Origin: Paludibacterium sp. B53371
GTDB lineage: Bacteria; Pseudomonadota; Gammaproteobacteria; Burkholderiales; Chromobacteriaceae
DNA length: 64,000 nt
Assembly: GCF_018802765.1 (NCBI RefSeq)
Contig: NZ_CP069163.1
Span: 1,612,001-1,676,000 of the forward strand
Direction: 5' to 3'
The position numbers and the translations under genes were made by a program. The notes under the pieces were generated by a model, which was given only the letters and a program-made list of their open reading frames with translations, was not told the origin of the DNA and did no database searches. Shown piece by piece: positions 53,335-61,784 of the stretch. Numbering within the stretch: position 1 is the stretch's first letter; every line of letters starts with the position of its first letter.

Positions 53335-53383
53335 ATTACAACTCATTTACAATGGGACATCCTCATTAAAAAATCTATTTACA
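53335..53383. promoter_or_regulatory. CpxR-like direct repeats between the response regulator and Spy-like genes
   Basis: ATTAC (53335-53339), TTTAC (53346-53350) and TTTAC (53378-53382). The first two are 11 bp apart, one helical turn, and the third is 32 bp further on. The complement of TTTAC-N5/6-TTTAC is the CpxR consensus GTAAA-N5-GTAAA. Site and gene content fit autoregulation and control of the Spy-like genes. Confidence 0.55.
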
Positions 53384-53429
53384 TAACTAGTTTTCAATAG
53401 GGGCTCCTCTCTCACAAAAGGATGTTCCG

Positions 53430-53915
53430 ATGAAAACCGCTCATACGCTGCGTGTCACGTTTGCTTCCGTCTTGTTGATGGCCGGTCTGGCCGCCCAGGC
53501 GGCCGATCTGCCTGCCAGTGCCCCCGTGCCGGCTTGCCCTCCGCGTCACAGCGACATGCGGCAAGCCATGCAGCAGCACCAGCAGAAGCGCCTCGATCAA
53601 CTGGCCCAGGCCCTGAAGTTGCGCCCCGCCCAGCAGGCGGCATGGCAGGCCTATACACAGGCCGAGCTGGCACTGCCGCCCGCACCGGCCTGCCCGAGCG
53701 CAGCGCCTACTGCGCCTGACATGGCCCGTGCCCGGGCCGAGCATGCCCGTCTGATGGCCGAGCACTTTGCTGCCTCCAGCAAGGCCTTGTCGGCACTGTG
53801 GCAGCAACTGACCCCAGAACAACGCCAGACCTTCGACAAGCTGGCCCGTCAGCACATGCCGCGCCACGGCATGATGGATCATCCGCATGGCGAACCCGGC
53901 CCGATGCCGCAATAA
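53430..53915 (+). CDS. Periplasmic Spy/CpxP-like LTxxQ protein (copy 2)
   Basis: A 161-aa protein with a signal peptide to AAQAAD (about residue 24), a Pro-rich start and helices with the family motif LKLRPAQQAAWQAY and LTPEQRQTFDKL. The C-terminus is His/Met/Pro-rich (RHGMMDHPHGEPGPMPQ), which suggests metal binding. AAAAGGA lies before the ATG. It is divergent from the CpxAR-like pair and upstream of a third LTxxQ gene. Likely an envelope-stress chaperone or feedback inhibitor. Confidence 0.83.
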   Translation: MKTAHTLRVTFASVLLMAGLAAQAADLPASAPVPACPPRHSDMRQAMQQHQQKRLDQLAQALKLRPAQQAAWQAYTQAELALPPAPACPSAAPTAPDMARARAEHARLMAEHFAASSKALSALWQQLTPEQRQTFDKLARQHMPRHGMMDHPHGEPGPMPQ

Positions 53916-53983
53916 CCCGAATGCGGGCCGGAAGCGCTGCCGGCCCGGCTTTTCTGCTCTTCCGTTGCAAGGAGATCACTGAT

Positions 53984-54448
53984 ATGCGAACCCTGTTTGC
54001 CACACCGCTTCGCCTCATCCAGCTGGGGGCACTGGCCCTGACCTTGTCCGCCGCGGCCTATGCCGACCCGTCGCTTGGCCTCAATCGCAGTCCGTGCCTG
54101 GCGGCGATGGAACAAGTCAGTCGCGACATGTCACGGCAACTGGATCAGATCGAGACCGATCTGGCCCTGCAGCCCTGGCAACATCAGCCCTGGCGTCGTT
54201 TTGCCGCAGATGCCCTGACCGTGGCTCAGCCACTTGACGCCCCGGTAGCCGGTGCCAGCCCGGCGGTGCTGCAGCAATATCGCATTGACTGCGCGCGCAA
54301 GATGCAGCTGCGCCTTGATTTGTCCGGACAAAGTGCGCGCGCACTCTGGACGGTTTTGACGCCGGTGCAGCGTGCGCGCTTCGAGACCCTGATGCAGAAG
54401 GGCATGATGGATCAGGCTACGTCCGCCAGGTCCGCTCTGTCAGTTTGA
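53984..54448 (+). CDS. Periplasmic Spy/CpxP-like LTxxQ protein (copy 3)
   Basis: A 154-aa protein with a signal peptide to AAAYADP (about 29) and LALQPWQHQPWRRF followed by LTPVQRARFETLMQKGMM. It has two cysteines (SPCLAAM, DCARKM) that may form a disulfide, absent from copy 2. AAGGAGA lies before ATG 53984, 68 bases after copy 2, so the two share a transcript. It is the most divergent of the three LTxxQ proteins. Confidence 0.78.
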   Translation: MRTLFATPLRLIQLGALALTLSAAAYADPSLGLNRSPCLAAMEQVSRDMSRQLDQIETDLALQPWQHQPWRRFAADALTVAQPLDAPVAGASPAVLQQYRIDCARKMQLRLDLSGQSARALWTVLTPVQRARFETLMQKGMMDQATSARSALSV

Positions 54449-54514
54449 GCGGCAAACCGGGTGTGCAGGCTGCGCGGGCAGGGTAGAATGGCGAAAAACT
54501 CCAGGAGCCCTGCC

Positions 54515-55240
54515 ATGACTTGCAAACTGAGCGTCAACCTGAACAAGATTGCCCTGATCCGCAACGCACGCGGACGTGATTTCCCCTCCGTCGAACACTT
54601 TGCCCGCCTGGCCCTGCAATGCGGTGCGCATGGCGTCACCATTCATCCGCGTCCGGATCAGCGCCATGCGCGCTATGCCGATATTGCCCTGCTGCAGCAG
54701 GTGACTCGAGCCTTCCCGGGCACAGAGCTGAATGTCGAGGGCTATCCGGATGAAACCTTTCTGGAGCAGGTCATTGCGGTACGGCCGGATCAGTGCACGC
54801 TGGTGCCGGATGCGCCGGGCCAACTGACCTCAGACCATGGCTGGGACCTGACCCGCCATCTGGATTTCGTCCGCGATGTCGTGTCACGCCTGCGCGCAGC
54901 CGGCATTCGCAGCAGTATTTTCATGGATCCGGACGCGGCCCAGATCGCCCTGGCGCCGGCGACCGGCGCGGATCGTATCGAGCTGTATACCGAGGGCTAT
55001 GCCCATGCGCCGGGCAGCGAGAGCCTGGCACCCTATGCCGCCAGTGCACGCCAGGCGGCAGCGCTGGGGCTGGGCGTCAATGCCGGTCATGACCTGAATC
55101 TCGATAATCTCGCGGCCTTTGTGGCGGCGGTCCCTGAAGTGGCTGAGGTGTCGATCGGTCATGCACTGACCGTGGAAGCCCTGCAGTTTGGCTTCGCCGA
55201 AACCGTTCGCCGCTATGTCGACATTCTGAAAACGCACTGA
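54515..55240 (+). CDS. pdxJ: Pyridoxine 5'-phosphate synthase, divergent type
   Basis: The 241-aa TIM-barrel enzyme condenses DXP with 3-amino-1-hydroxyacetone phosphate to PNP. Active-site residues are kept: the loop HPRPDQRH (His and Arg), ELNVEG (Glu) and GVNAGHDLNLDN (His). The N-terminus reads SVNLNKIALIRNARG, not the usual VNIDHVATLRQARG, and HLREDRRH is HPRPDQRH; both features recall the PdxJ type found in Bacteroidetes and some other groups. AGGAG lies before ATG 54515. It is convergent with and abuts the GGDEF/EAL gene. Confidence 0.9.
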   Translation: MTCKLSVNLNKIALIRNARGRDFPSVEHFARLALQCGAHGVTIHPRPDQRHARYADIALLQQVTRAFPGTELNVEGYPDETFLEQVIAVRPDQCTLVPDAPGQLTSDHGWDLTRHLDFVRDVVSRLRAAGIRSSIFMDPDAAQIALAPATGADRIELYTEGYAHAPGSESLAPYAASARQAAALGLGVNAGHDLNLDNLAAFVAAVPEVAEVSIGHALTVEALQFGFAETVRRYVDILKTH

Positions 55241-57718
55241 TCACCTCACATGATGCGCGCCGCCATGGCGCGCATAGCCCCGCGTCAATGCGTTAAGCAA
55301 GCTCGTTTCCTCAATCGGTTGTGCGATGGTCGCCACGGTCTCCGGCAAGTGATCCTCGTGGTCGGGCGTTCCCAGCAAAATGCCGCTGGTCGAGGGGTAC
55401 ATGCTGGTGATGCGTGTCAGAAAGGCACTGCCGCGCATTTCCGGCAATCCCTTGCCGACCACCACCACGCCGATTTCATGCGTTGCCATCAGCTCGAAAG
55501 CCTGCTGGGCCGTTTCGGCGGCCAGAATCTGGTAATCCGCCGTGGCCAGCCAGGGGCGGGCCTGTTGCAGACTGTCGCCTGTCGGGTCATACCACAGCAG
55601 ATAATGCGGGTGATAGCGTCTGCTGGTCGGCGGCAGACGTTTGCCGCTGGCCAGCAGATCCCCGCAGGCTGCCGCAGAGACCGGACGGCTGAAATAGTAG
55701 CCCTGGATGATGTCGCAACCCGCCTCGGCCAGCAGCGTCAGCTGCCCCTCGGTTTCCACGCCTTCCGCCACGACCGACAGGTGCAGCAGGTGTCCCATCG
55801 CCACCACCAGCTGTGAAATCACCAGATCATCCGGCAGCGAGGTGATTTCACGAACAAAACTCTGGTCGATCTTCAGCTTGTCGACCGGGAAACGCTTCAG
55901 ATAGCTCAGATTGCAAAAGCCGGTACCAAAGTCATCAATGGACATCTGCACCCCCATTTCGCGCAAGGCCTCCATGGTGGCCAGCGTCGCAACGGGGTTA
56001 TGCATGGAGGCCGATTCGGTCAGCTCCAGCTCGAGCCACTGCGGGTCCAGCCCGCTTTGCGCCAGAGCCTGCCGGATGGTGTCTGCCAGCCCCGGCTGCG
56101 ACCACTGTAAAGCAGACAGATTGACCGCCACCGGAACCGGCGGCAACCCGCTTTTTTGCCAGCGCACGGCCTGACTGCAGGCCAGGTCGAGTGCCTTGTC
56201 GCCCAGCGCGGCAATCAGACCGCAAGATTCGGCCAGCGGAATGAAGCGCATGGGGCCGAGCAGCCCCAGTCGCGGGTGTTGCCAGCGCATCAGTGCCTCC
56301 AGGCCGACAATGCGCCCGCTACGTATCTCGGCCTGGGGTTGATAGTCGAGGTAAAGCTGATTGTCAGCGGACAGGGCCTCATGCAGCTCGCCCTCCAGCT
56401 CCAGCCGCATCCGGGCCTCATCGGAGAGCAGGGGCTGATAAATATGGTAGCTTTCGGCCTGCTGCTGAATGGCGCGATGCAGTGCCATGGTCGCGGCCTG
56501 CAGGGTCTCTTCCGGATCGGTTTCGGTCTCGCAGAAGGCGACCCCCAAATGGGCCGTGAGGTAAAAACTGCGCTCGTTGAGTACATAAGGCTGATGTAGC
56601 CGGGTCAGCATTTCCTGCAGCGACAGGTCGAGGTTTTCTTCCGAATTGGCGGCACACAGCAGGGCAAAGCCGTCATCGCCGACCCGCGCCAGGCAATCAC
56701 CGCCGAGTTGCCAGGTCAGCAGACGGCGCGAGACTTCGCGCAACAGGCGATTGGCGGCTTCATTGCCTAGGCTGTCGCGTACATCTTGCAGACGCGTCAG
56801 TCCGACCATGACCAGTGCCGTGCGACCGTTGGTGCCGCTGGCCAGGCTGCGCATGCGCAGCAGCAATAATTCCCGATTGGGCAGGCCGCTGGCGCTGTCG
56901 AAGTGACGCAGGTAGTAGGCCTGTTGCTCGGCTTCTTCCTGGGCAGTGACATCCAGACCGGACACGACAGCAACGCCTGCACTGTCTGTCTGCACGGTCA
57001 GGCGGGCCGCCGACCACAGCACTACCCGGCCATTGACGGTGGCACGCCAGGAGAGCGGCTGGGCTTGCTCGGCCTGGCAGACCTGCTGGAGCAAGGTGTG
57101 GACATGCTGGCGTTCATCCTCGCGGGCAAAGACCGCGGCAAACGCCTGGCCCTCGACCTGAAACTCGCCCGCCAGCGGCAGGCAGGCTGCGGGGTTGGTA
57201 CGCACGATGGCGCCCTGCTCATCGACCAGAACGATCAGGGCGCCCGAGGTGTCGAGGACGGCGCTGAGTAGTTGCCGCTCGGTATGGAGCTGTTGCTGCA
57301 TCGACGCACGGATCCGGGCGTCATCGGCCTCGGCCAGGGCGCGCAGGACCGCAATCGGCAGACGTTGCAGATTGCCTTTGAGGACATAGTCAGAAGCCCC
57401 GACATGCAGCATTTCGACCGCTCGCTCTTCGCCGAGCGAGCCAGTGACAAAGATGAAGGGCAGGTCGGGCGCCAGCATGGCGCGCAGAATCAGCGCCGAG
57501 AGGCCGTCAAAATCGGGCAGTGAAAAATCCGACAGGATGATATCCAGCGAATCCGGCCGGCTGAGGTGCTCGCGGAATGACGACTCATCCTTCACCAGAC
57601 TGACGTCAATAGTCAGCCCGGCCTGGCGCAGCACCCGGCAGGTTTCCTCCGCATCTTCGACCACATCTTCCAGGAGCAAGATGCGAATCGTGCGGTTATG
57701 AAACGCACTCATGGACAT
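55241..57718 (-). CDS. REC-PAS-GGDEF(degenerate)-EAL signalling protein with C-terminal receiver-like domain
   Basis: An 825-aa protein. An N-terminal receiver (about 10-130; ILLLEDVVEDAE, phospho-Asp in LSDFSLPDFDG) is followed by a PAS-like region (about 145-265), a GGDEF domain whose motif is RVGDDGFA and so not catalytic, and an EAL domain with EAL (GLEALMRW), DDFGTGFCNLSYL, KIDQSFV and AEGVET, all consistent with active c-di-GMP phosphodiesterase. The last 110 residues resemble a second receiver that has lost its Asp ([11 protein letters not shown]). The start may be ATG 57712, which has GGGG 8 bases upstream. Likely lowers c-di-GMP under phosphorelay control. Confidence 0.9.
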   Translation of the reverse strand: MSMSAFHNRTIRILLLEDVVEDAEETCRVLRQAGLTIDVSLVKDESSFREHLSRPDSLDIILSDFSLPDFDGLSALILRAMLAPDLPFIFVTGSLGEERAVEMLHVGASDYVLKGNLQRLPIAVLRALAEADDARIRASMQQQLHTERQLLSAVLDTSGALIVLVDEQGAIVRTNPAACLPLAGEFQVEGQAFAAVFAREDERQHVHTLLQQVCQAEQAQPLSWRATVNGRVVLWSAARLTVQTDSAGVAVVSGLDVTAQEEAEQQAYYLRHFDSASGLPNRELLLLRMRSLASGTNGRTALVMVGLTRLQDVRDSLGNEAANRLLREVSRRLLTWQLGGDCLARVGDDGFALLCAANSEENLDLSLQEMLTRLHQPYVLNERSFYLTAHLGVAFCETETDPEETLQAATMALHRAIQQQAESYHIYQPLLSDEARMRLELEGELHEALSADNQLYLDYQPQAEIRSGRIVGLEALMRWQHPRLGLLGPMRFIPLAESCGLIAALGDKALDLACSQAVRWQKSGLPPVPVAVNLSALQWSQPGLADTIRQALAQSGLDPQWLELELTESASMHNPVATLATMEALREMGVQMSIDDFGTGFCNLSYLKRFPVDKLKIDQSFVREITSLPDDLVISQLVVAMGHLLHLSVVAEGVETEGQLTLLAEAGCDIIQGYYFSRPVSAAACGDLLASGKRLPPTSRRYHPHYLLWYDPTGDSLQQARPWLATADYQILAAETAQQAFELMATHEIGVVVVGKGLPEMRGSAFLTRITSMYPSTSGILLGTPDHEDHLPETVATIAQPIEETSLLNALTRGYARHGGAHHVR

Positions 57719-57812
57719 CCCCGTTGTGGATGAAACAACTGATCACGCACGACCCCGTGCCAACAAGCGCTGATCAGGCAGGTTAAAAATAGAACATGGA
57801 AAATGTTTATGC

Positions 57813-57834
57813 CAATCAACTAGGTGTTTGATTG
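57813..57834. repeat. Inverted repeat between hipA and the EAL gene
   Basis: CAATCAA/TTGATTG, perfect 7-bp arms with an 8-base loop, about 100 bases upstream of the EAL-protein start and 100 bases after hipA. It may be an operator or a weak terminator. The rest of this 216-base gap shows no ORF. Confidence 0.4.
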
Positions 57835-57934
57835 ACGAAAGCTGGGTGGCATCACCCAATTGAGGCAGGACACGGCGGTGAGTGGCAAAAAGGTCAGCAG
57901 ACAGCGTTACGTGGCCTCCGGGGCGTACAGAGGG

Positions 57935-59284
57935 TCAGCAGGCAGAGGCAGTCGGCAGTGATTCACGCAAGCGTCTTGCCGCATGAACCACCCCTTGCAG
58001 AATCGGTTCGGCCACCGCTACCGGGAACCCCGGCGGCAGCTGTTTGCGCAAGCGGGCGGACACGGGCAGGGCCTGCGCCGTCAGGGACAGGATCAGCTGC
58101 TCGATTTCTTCACGCGGCAAAGCGCAGGCGCGGGCGTGGGTCAGCCATTGTTCGCCGTCAAGTGTACGCCAGCTCGGCGGGGGGCTTTGGTCGGACAAGC
58201 CCAGTGCAGGGCGGATCTGTTCAGCACTCAATTTTCCCGGGCCGTGTCCGAGCAGGGGGTGTGCCGAAAGGACTCCCAGCGGAGGCGCCAGGCGGAAGCG
58301 GCCTTCCGGCAGCAGGTCGACCGCAAAGCGGCGGGCATGGCCGTCGAAGGCGCACAGCATCCAGAAGACCAGCAAACTGCGTACCAGTGCCAGCCGGTCG
58401 GCCGATGCGTCGCTGCTGCCCAGCATGAGGCGTGCCATGGCCGAGGCGCTGGGCCCGCCATGGATCTGATATTTCATCTCGGCACTCATGCCTTGTGCCT
58501 GACACAAATCATTGCGTGGCACCCCCAGCCAGACGCCTTGATCCGCATGCCAGCGGCGATCTGCACGTTCGATGACCAGGGCGCGACGGGCGCCGAAATG
58601 CACCAGCTCGCAGGCGGGTACCGGGACGCCGAACGCTGTGGCGACCCGCTGGCAAAGCCAGGCATTTTCCAGTGAGCCAGACAGTAGCAAGCCACAGTCC
58701 TCGTGGCGGTCCAGCGGCAGTTTCAGGATGTGGGTACTCAGCAGTCCGGGCTGTGGCATGTGCCATTGGCCCTGATGCCACAGCAGGGCGGTTTTGTCAT
58801 GCGAGCCTGGCAGGGTCACCGGTGCCAGGGGGCCGGCTTCGCCCGTCTGCATCGGGCTGAAGCGCAAAGCGGATAACAAACCTTCGATCTCGCGCGGCGT
58901 CAGGACGCGCGCCTGTGCCGGAGAGAGGGGGGTCGGTGCCGCTTCCTGGCGGGTGAGCTGGATAGCCCCTGGGCAGTCCTGTCCCACGTGGGGCAGCAAA
59001 TCAAAGGCGGATGCCGAGTCGGCGGCGAAATACAGGCGCAGGCGCTGCCGCTGCAAGGGACTGTCCGGCAGAAGGCTGTCGAAAAAGCGACTGACCACCG
59101 GGCCTTGCCAGGCATCACGTGCCGGTCTTAGCGGCAAGGAAAGCGACAGCGGGCGGCAGAGCGGCGAATCCAGCCAGCTCTGGTCGTACTGAAAGCGGTG
59201 ACCACTGGCCTCGGTGAAATGCCAGCGTCCGACCAGTACGCCATTCATCCAGACGTGCAGACAGCTCTGACCGCGGCGTGGCAT
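57935..59284 (-). CDS. hipA: HipA-family kinase with altered Mg-binding residues
   Basis: A 449-aa HipA-like protein. The N-subdomain (couple_hipA) is followed by the kinase core: PGSHDKTALLWHQGQW (P-loop region), ENAWLCQRVATAFGV, ERADRRW and CAFDGHARRFAVDLL. The catalytic-loop Asp (about D314) is kept, but the metal-binding Asn of xDGHAKN is Arg, and the Asp of PLYDVLS is Gly (PPLGVLSAHP). In HipA from E. coli these residues hold Mg-ATP, so activity is doubtful. ATG 59284 lies 1 base after the hipB stop. Toxin of a hipBA module, possibly attenuated. Confidence 0.85.
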   Translation of the reverse strand: MPRRGQSCLHVWMNGVLVGRWHFTEASGHRFQYDQSWLDSPLCRPLSLSLPLRPARDAWQGPVVSRFFDSLLPDSPLQRQRLRLYFAADSASAFDLLPHVGQDCPGAIQLTRQEAAPTPLSPAQARVLTPREIEGLLSALRFSPMQTGEAGPLAPVTLPGSHDKTALLWHQGQWHMPQPGLLSTHILKLPLDRHEDCGLLLSGSLENAWLCQRVATAFGVPVPACELVHFGARRALVIERADRRWHADQGVWLGVPRNDLCQAQGMSAEMKYQIHGGPSASAMARLMLGSSDASADRLALVRSLLVFWMLCAFDGHARRFAVDLLPEGRFRLAPPLGVLSAHPLLGHGPGKLSAEQIRPALGLSDQSPPPSWRTLDGEQWLTHARACALPREEIEQLILSLTAQALPVSARLRKQLPPGFPVAVAEPILQGVVHAARRLRESLPTASAC

Positions 59285-59285
59285 G

Positions 59286-59534
59286 TCACCAGTCCTGAGT
59301 GCGATGCAGGCTGCCGTCCTGCTTGTCACGCAGCACCAGCTCCAGATCCAGTGCTGACAAGACTTGCAGCAGACGTTCGACGCTGGATTGGGCCGTGTGG
59401 TTTTCCAGCGCGGAAATGGCTTTCTGGGCAATGCCGATGCGCCGAGCGGCCATGGCCTGCGTCAAGGCACGGGCACGGCGCCAGTTGCGCAGTTCGGCCC
59501 CCAGATTTTGGGGTGAATGAATGTTTTGCGGCAT
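59286..59534 (-). CDS. hipB: HipB-like XRE antitoxin
   Basis: An 82-aa protein with a helix-turn-helix (LGAELRNWRRARALTQAMAA, then RIGIAQKAISALENH) and a short C-terminal tail. ATG 59534 is chosen for the GAGGGG ribosome site 7 bases upstream; a longer frame to 59624 enters the promoter. It binds HipA and the operator in its own leader in known systems. A TATCC-N8-GGGTA site overlaps its ribosome site. Confidence 0.9.
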   Translation of the reverse strand: MPQNIHSPQNLGAELRNWRRARALTQAMAARRIGIAQKAISALENHTAQSSVERLLQVLSALDLELVLRDKQDGSLHRTQDW

Positions 59535-59538
59535 GACA

Positions 59539-59556
59539 TACCCCTCATAAAGGATA
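59539..59556 (-). promoter_or_regulatory. HipB-type operator
   Basis: On the minus strand TATCC-N8-GGGTA, one base from the E. coli HipB consensus TATCC-N8-GGATA. It lies immediately before hipB and overlaps the Shine-Dalgarno region, so bound HipB could block transcription and the site doubles as translation start. Confidence 0.6.
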
Positions 59557-59664
59557 TCTTCATCATAGTCATTACAAGGGATAAACCAAGGAAAATTCGC
59601 AGTGCTTGGCTTGTGGCAGATCAATGGCCGGGGCCTGGACGGTCAGCGGTGAGCAGGGGCGCAG

Positions 59665-59693
59665 GCAAGCCCTGCCCGAAGGGGCAGGCTTGC
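59665..59693 (-). terminator. Hairpin after murJ
   Basis: GCAAGC-C-CTGCCC, loop GAAG, GGGCAG-GCTTGC with one bulged base, 25 bases after the minus-strand murJ stop. There is no T run, so terminator function is uncertain. Confidence 0.45.
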
Positions 59694-59718
59694 TGTCAGG
59701 GAAATCGGGTGGCGGGGC

Positions 59719-61302
59719 TTAGCGTTTGAAGCGGCGCAGCAGCCGGTCAAGCACTTTGCGGCATTCTTCGATGCCCAGTAGCCAGGTCAGCAGGAAATAC
59801 AGTACGCCATAAGTGCCCAGCACCAGCAGCGCCAGCAGGATGGGTTTGTCGTGGTGGAATTGCAGCTTGACCACCCAGGCAAAAGCCGCGCTGGCCAGGG
59901 CTGCGCCCCAGAGGTTGACCATCAGGGAAAAGGGCAGGCCGGTATGGCCGATGCGGGCATTCAACTTGCGACGCAACAGCATGAACTCGACCCAGCCGGC
60001 GATGCCGGCGGAAGCGGTCAGGCCGGCAGCCCCCCAGCGCGGCGCCAGGCCGAGCACCGGCGTGGCAACCAGCACGCATGCCACACCAAACAGGGTGGTC
60101 AGGACGAGGCGGACCAGGGCGAATCGCAAGGGAGAGCGCGTGTCACGCAAGGCATAGTAGGTGGACGAGTACAGTCGTCCCAGCGTGGTGGCCAGCAGGC
60201 CGACCCCGGAGCCTGCGATGATGCCCCAGACGTAAAGAGTGTGGGCATGCGTGAAATGACCTGTCTGGTAAAGCGCCGCGGTAATCACGTCCCCGAGGGC
60301 GAAAAAGGCCATGGCCGAAGGCACGATGAAAAAGGCGATCTGACGCAGGCCGGCATTGACGCGCTTGACCAGGGCTGCATAGGTCTCGCTGTCATGCTGC
60401 ATGCCGACAGCACTGGCCATGGCCGGTAATTCTGCCGCCGAGACAGCCATGCCGAACAGGCTGACCGGCAGCATGTTGATGGATGCCGCGGTGGTCATGG
60501 CCGCCATGGCGCCCTGGCCCAGCAAAGAGGACAGCGCCTGGTCGACATAGGCACTGATCTGTACCACCCCCCGGCTGATCGCCACAGAGCCGAAATTGCG
60601 CACCACTTCACGCACATGGTGCGAGGTGGTGTCCAGGTTGAGCCGCAGATGGCTAGTAAAGCGCAAGACCGGCGGAATCTGGATCAGGAACTGCAGCGCA
60701 CAGCCGGCAACGGTGCCCCAGGCCAGATATACGGCCAGCTGCTCCTGTCCGGCACGGCGGAAAATCAGCAGCGAGGCAATCATGGCGGCATTCCACAGCA
60801 CCGGTGCCGAATACGACAGAAAGAACTTGCGGTGGCTGTTGAGGATGCCCAGGCACCAGGCGGAACAGACCAGCAGACCCGTGCCGGGGAACAGGATGCG
60901 CACCAGCAGGATGGTCAACTCGCGCTTGGCGCCGCTATAGCCGGGCGCAATGGCCCACAGCAGCCAGGGGGTGACCAGAATGCCGATCAGCACGATGACC
61001 GAGATCACCAGACCGAGCAGGGCACCGATGGCACCGGCAACGTGATCGGCTTCTTCTTCCTTGCCTTCGGCCAGCAGGCGCGCGTAGACCGGGATGAACG
61101 AAGCCGACAGGACACCTTCGCCAAACAGGTTTTGCAGAAAATTGGGGACGCGCAGGGCGGAACTGAAGGCGTCGGCGGTGTCGGACAGGCCGAAATAGTG
61201 GGAGAACACCCGTTGCCGCACCAGCCCCATGATGCGACTCAACAGAATGCCAATGCCCACCAGTAAGGCGTGTCGACCGGTACTTTCCCTAGCCATGCTC
61301 AT
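59719..61302 (-). CDS. murJ: Lipid II flippase MurJ (MviN family)
   Basis: A 527-aa MOP-superfamily transporter with about 14 transmembrane helices. The conserved N-terminal region reads GILLSRIMGLVRQRVFSHYFG and DAFSSALRVPNFLQNLFGEG (the Arg-rich central cavity motif), later LYSSTYYALRDTRSP. It flips undecaprenyl-linked peptidoglycan precursor across the inner membrane. ATG 61302 or 61296 may be the start. No rpsT or other usual neighbour is adjacent. It is flanked by a hipBA module and an AT-hook protein. Confidence 0.94.
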   Translation of the reverse strand: MSMARESTGRHALLVGIGILLSRIMGLVRQRVFSHYFGLSDTADAFSSALRVPNFLQNLFGEGVLSASFIPVYARLLAEGKEEEADHVAGAIGALLGLVISVIVLIGILVTPWLLWAIAPGYSGAKRELTILLVRILFPGTGLLVCSAWCLGILNSHRKFFLSYSAPVLWNAAMIASLLIFRRAGQEQLAVYLAWGTVAGCALQFLIQIPPVLRFTSHLRLNLDTTSHHVREVVRNFGSVAISRGVVQISAYVDQALSSLLGQGAMAAMTTAASINMLPVSLFGMAVSAAELPAMASAVGMQHDSETYAALVKRVNAGLRQIAFFIVPSAMAFFALGDVITAALYQTGHFTHAHTLYVWGIIAGSGVGLLATTLGRLYSSTYYALRDTRSPLRFALVRLVLTTLFGVACVLVATPVLGLAPRWGAAGLTASAGIAGWVEFMLLRRKLNARIGHTGLPFSLMVNLWGAALASAAFAWVVKLQFHHDKPILLALLVLGTYGVLYFLLTWLLGIEECRKVLDRLLRRFKR

Positions 61303-61392
61303 CGTTCCGAACAGAGAACGCGAGAGTGTAGCAGAGCCGGGGGGCGACCGGAACCGCTGTACGGTTGCCGCTGGTGTGCGCCATGGCGTGGC

Positions 61393-61767
61393 TCACGAAG
61401 GCTCATGGGGTACCTTGCGCTGTGAGTCCAGTTGCTGCAGGACAAAGTCCAGGTGAGCAGCCGCGCTGCGCGCATCGCTGGCATAAAGTTGCAGCAACTC
61501 ATCAAAACCTTGCGGATAGCGTTCGGGATGCTGGCTGACACGTTGCGCCAGTTGCAGCATGTTATTGATCACGCGATCAATAATTTTGCCGGCATCGCGC
61601 AGTGAGTGCTGGGCTACTTTGCTTTCGGCACGCTGATTGTCGCGCCATACCCGGGTGGCCTGTCTGACCTGGGCGCGCCTGGCTGCCTGGCGCTCTTCCT
61701 GGCTGCGATACTTGGCAGGACGGCCGCGCGGTTTCTTGCCGTCGGCGGGAGGGAGGTCGGATGACAT
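61393..61767 (-). CDS. Probable DNA-binding protein with AT-hook-like N-terminus
   Basis: A 124-aa hydrophilic helical protein. Residues 9-19 (DGKKPRGRPAK) match an AT-hook core (GRP flanked by Lys/Arg). The middle is very Arg/Gln-rich (EERQAARRAQVRQATRVWR) and the C-terminus is a predicted helical pair. A perfect 14-bp palindrome lies 17 bases before its ATG, and a second near-identical palindrome lies inside the gene, which suggests autoregulation. No family is recognised. Confidence 0.68.
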   Translation of the reverse strand: MSSDLPPADGKKPRGRPAKYRSQEERQAARRAQVRQATRVWRDNQRAESKVAQHSLRDAGKIIDRVINNMLQLAQRVSQHPERYPQGFDELLQLYASDARSAAAHLDFVLQQLDSQRKVPHEPS

Positions 61768-61784
61768 GCGCTCAGCCCGTTAAA

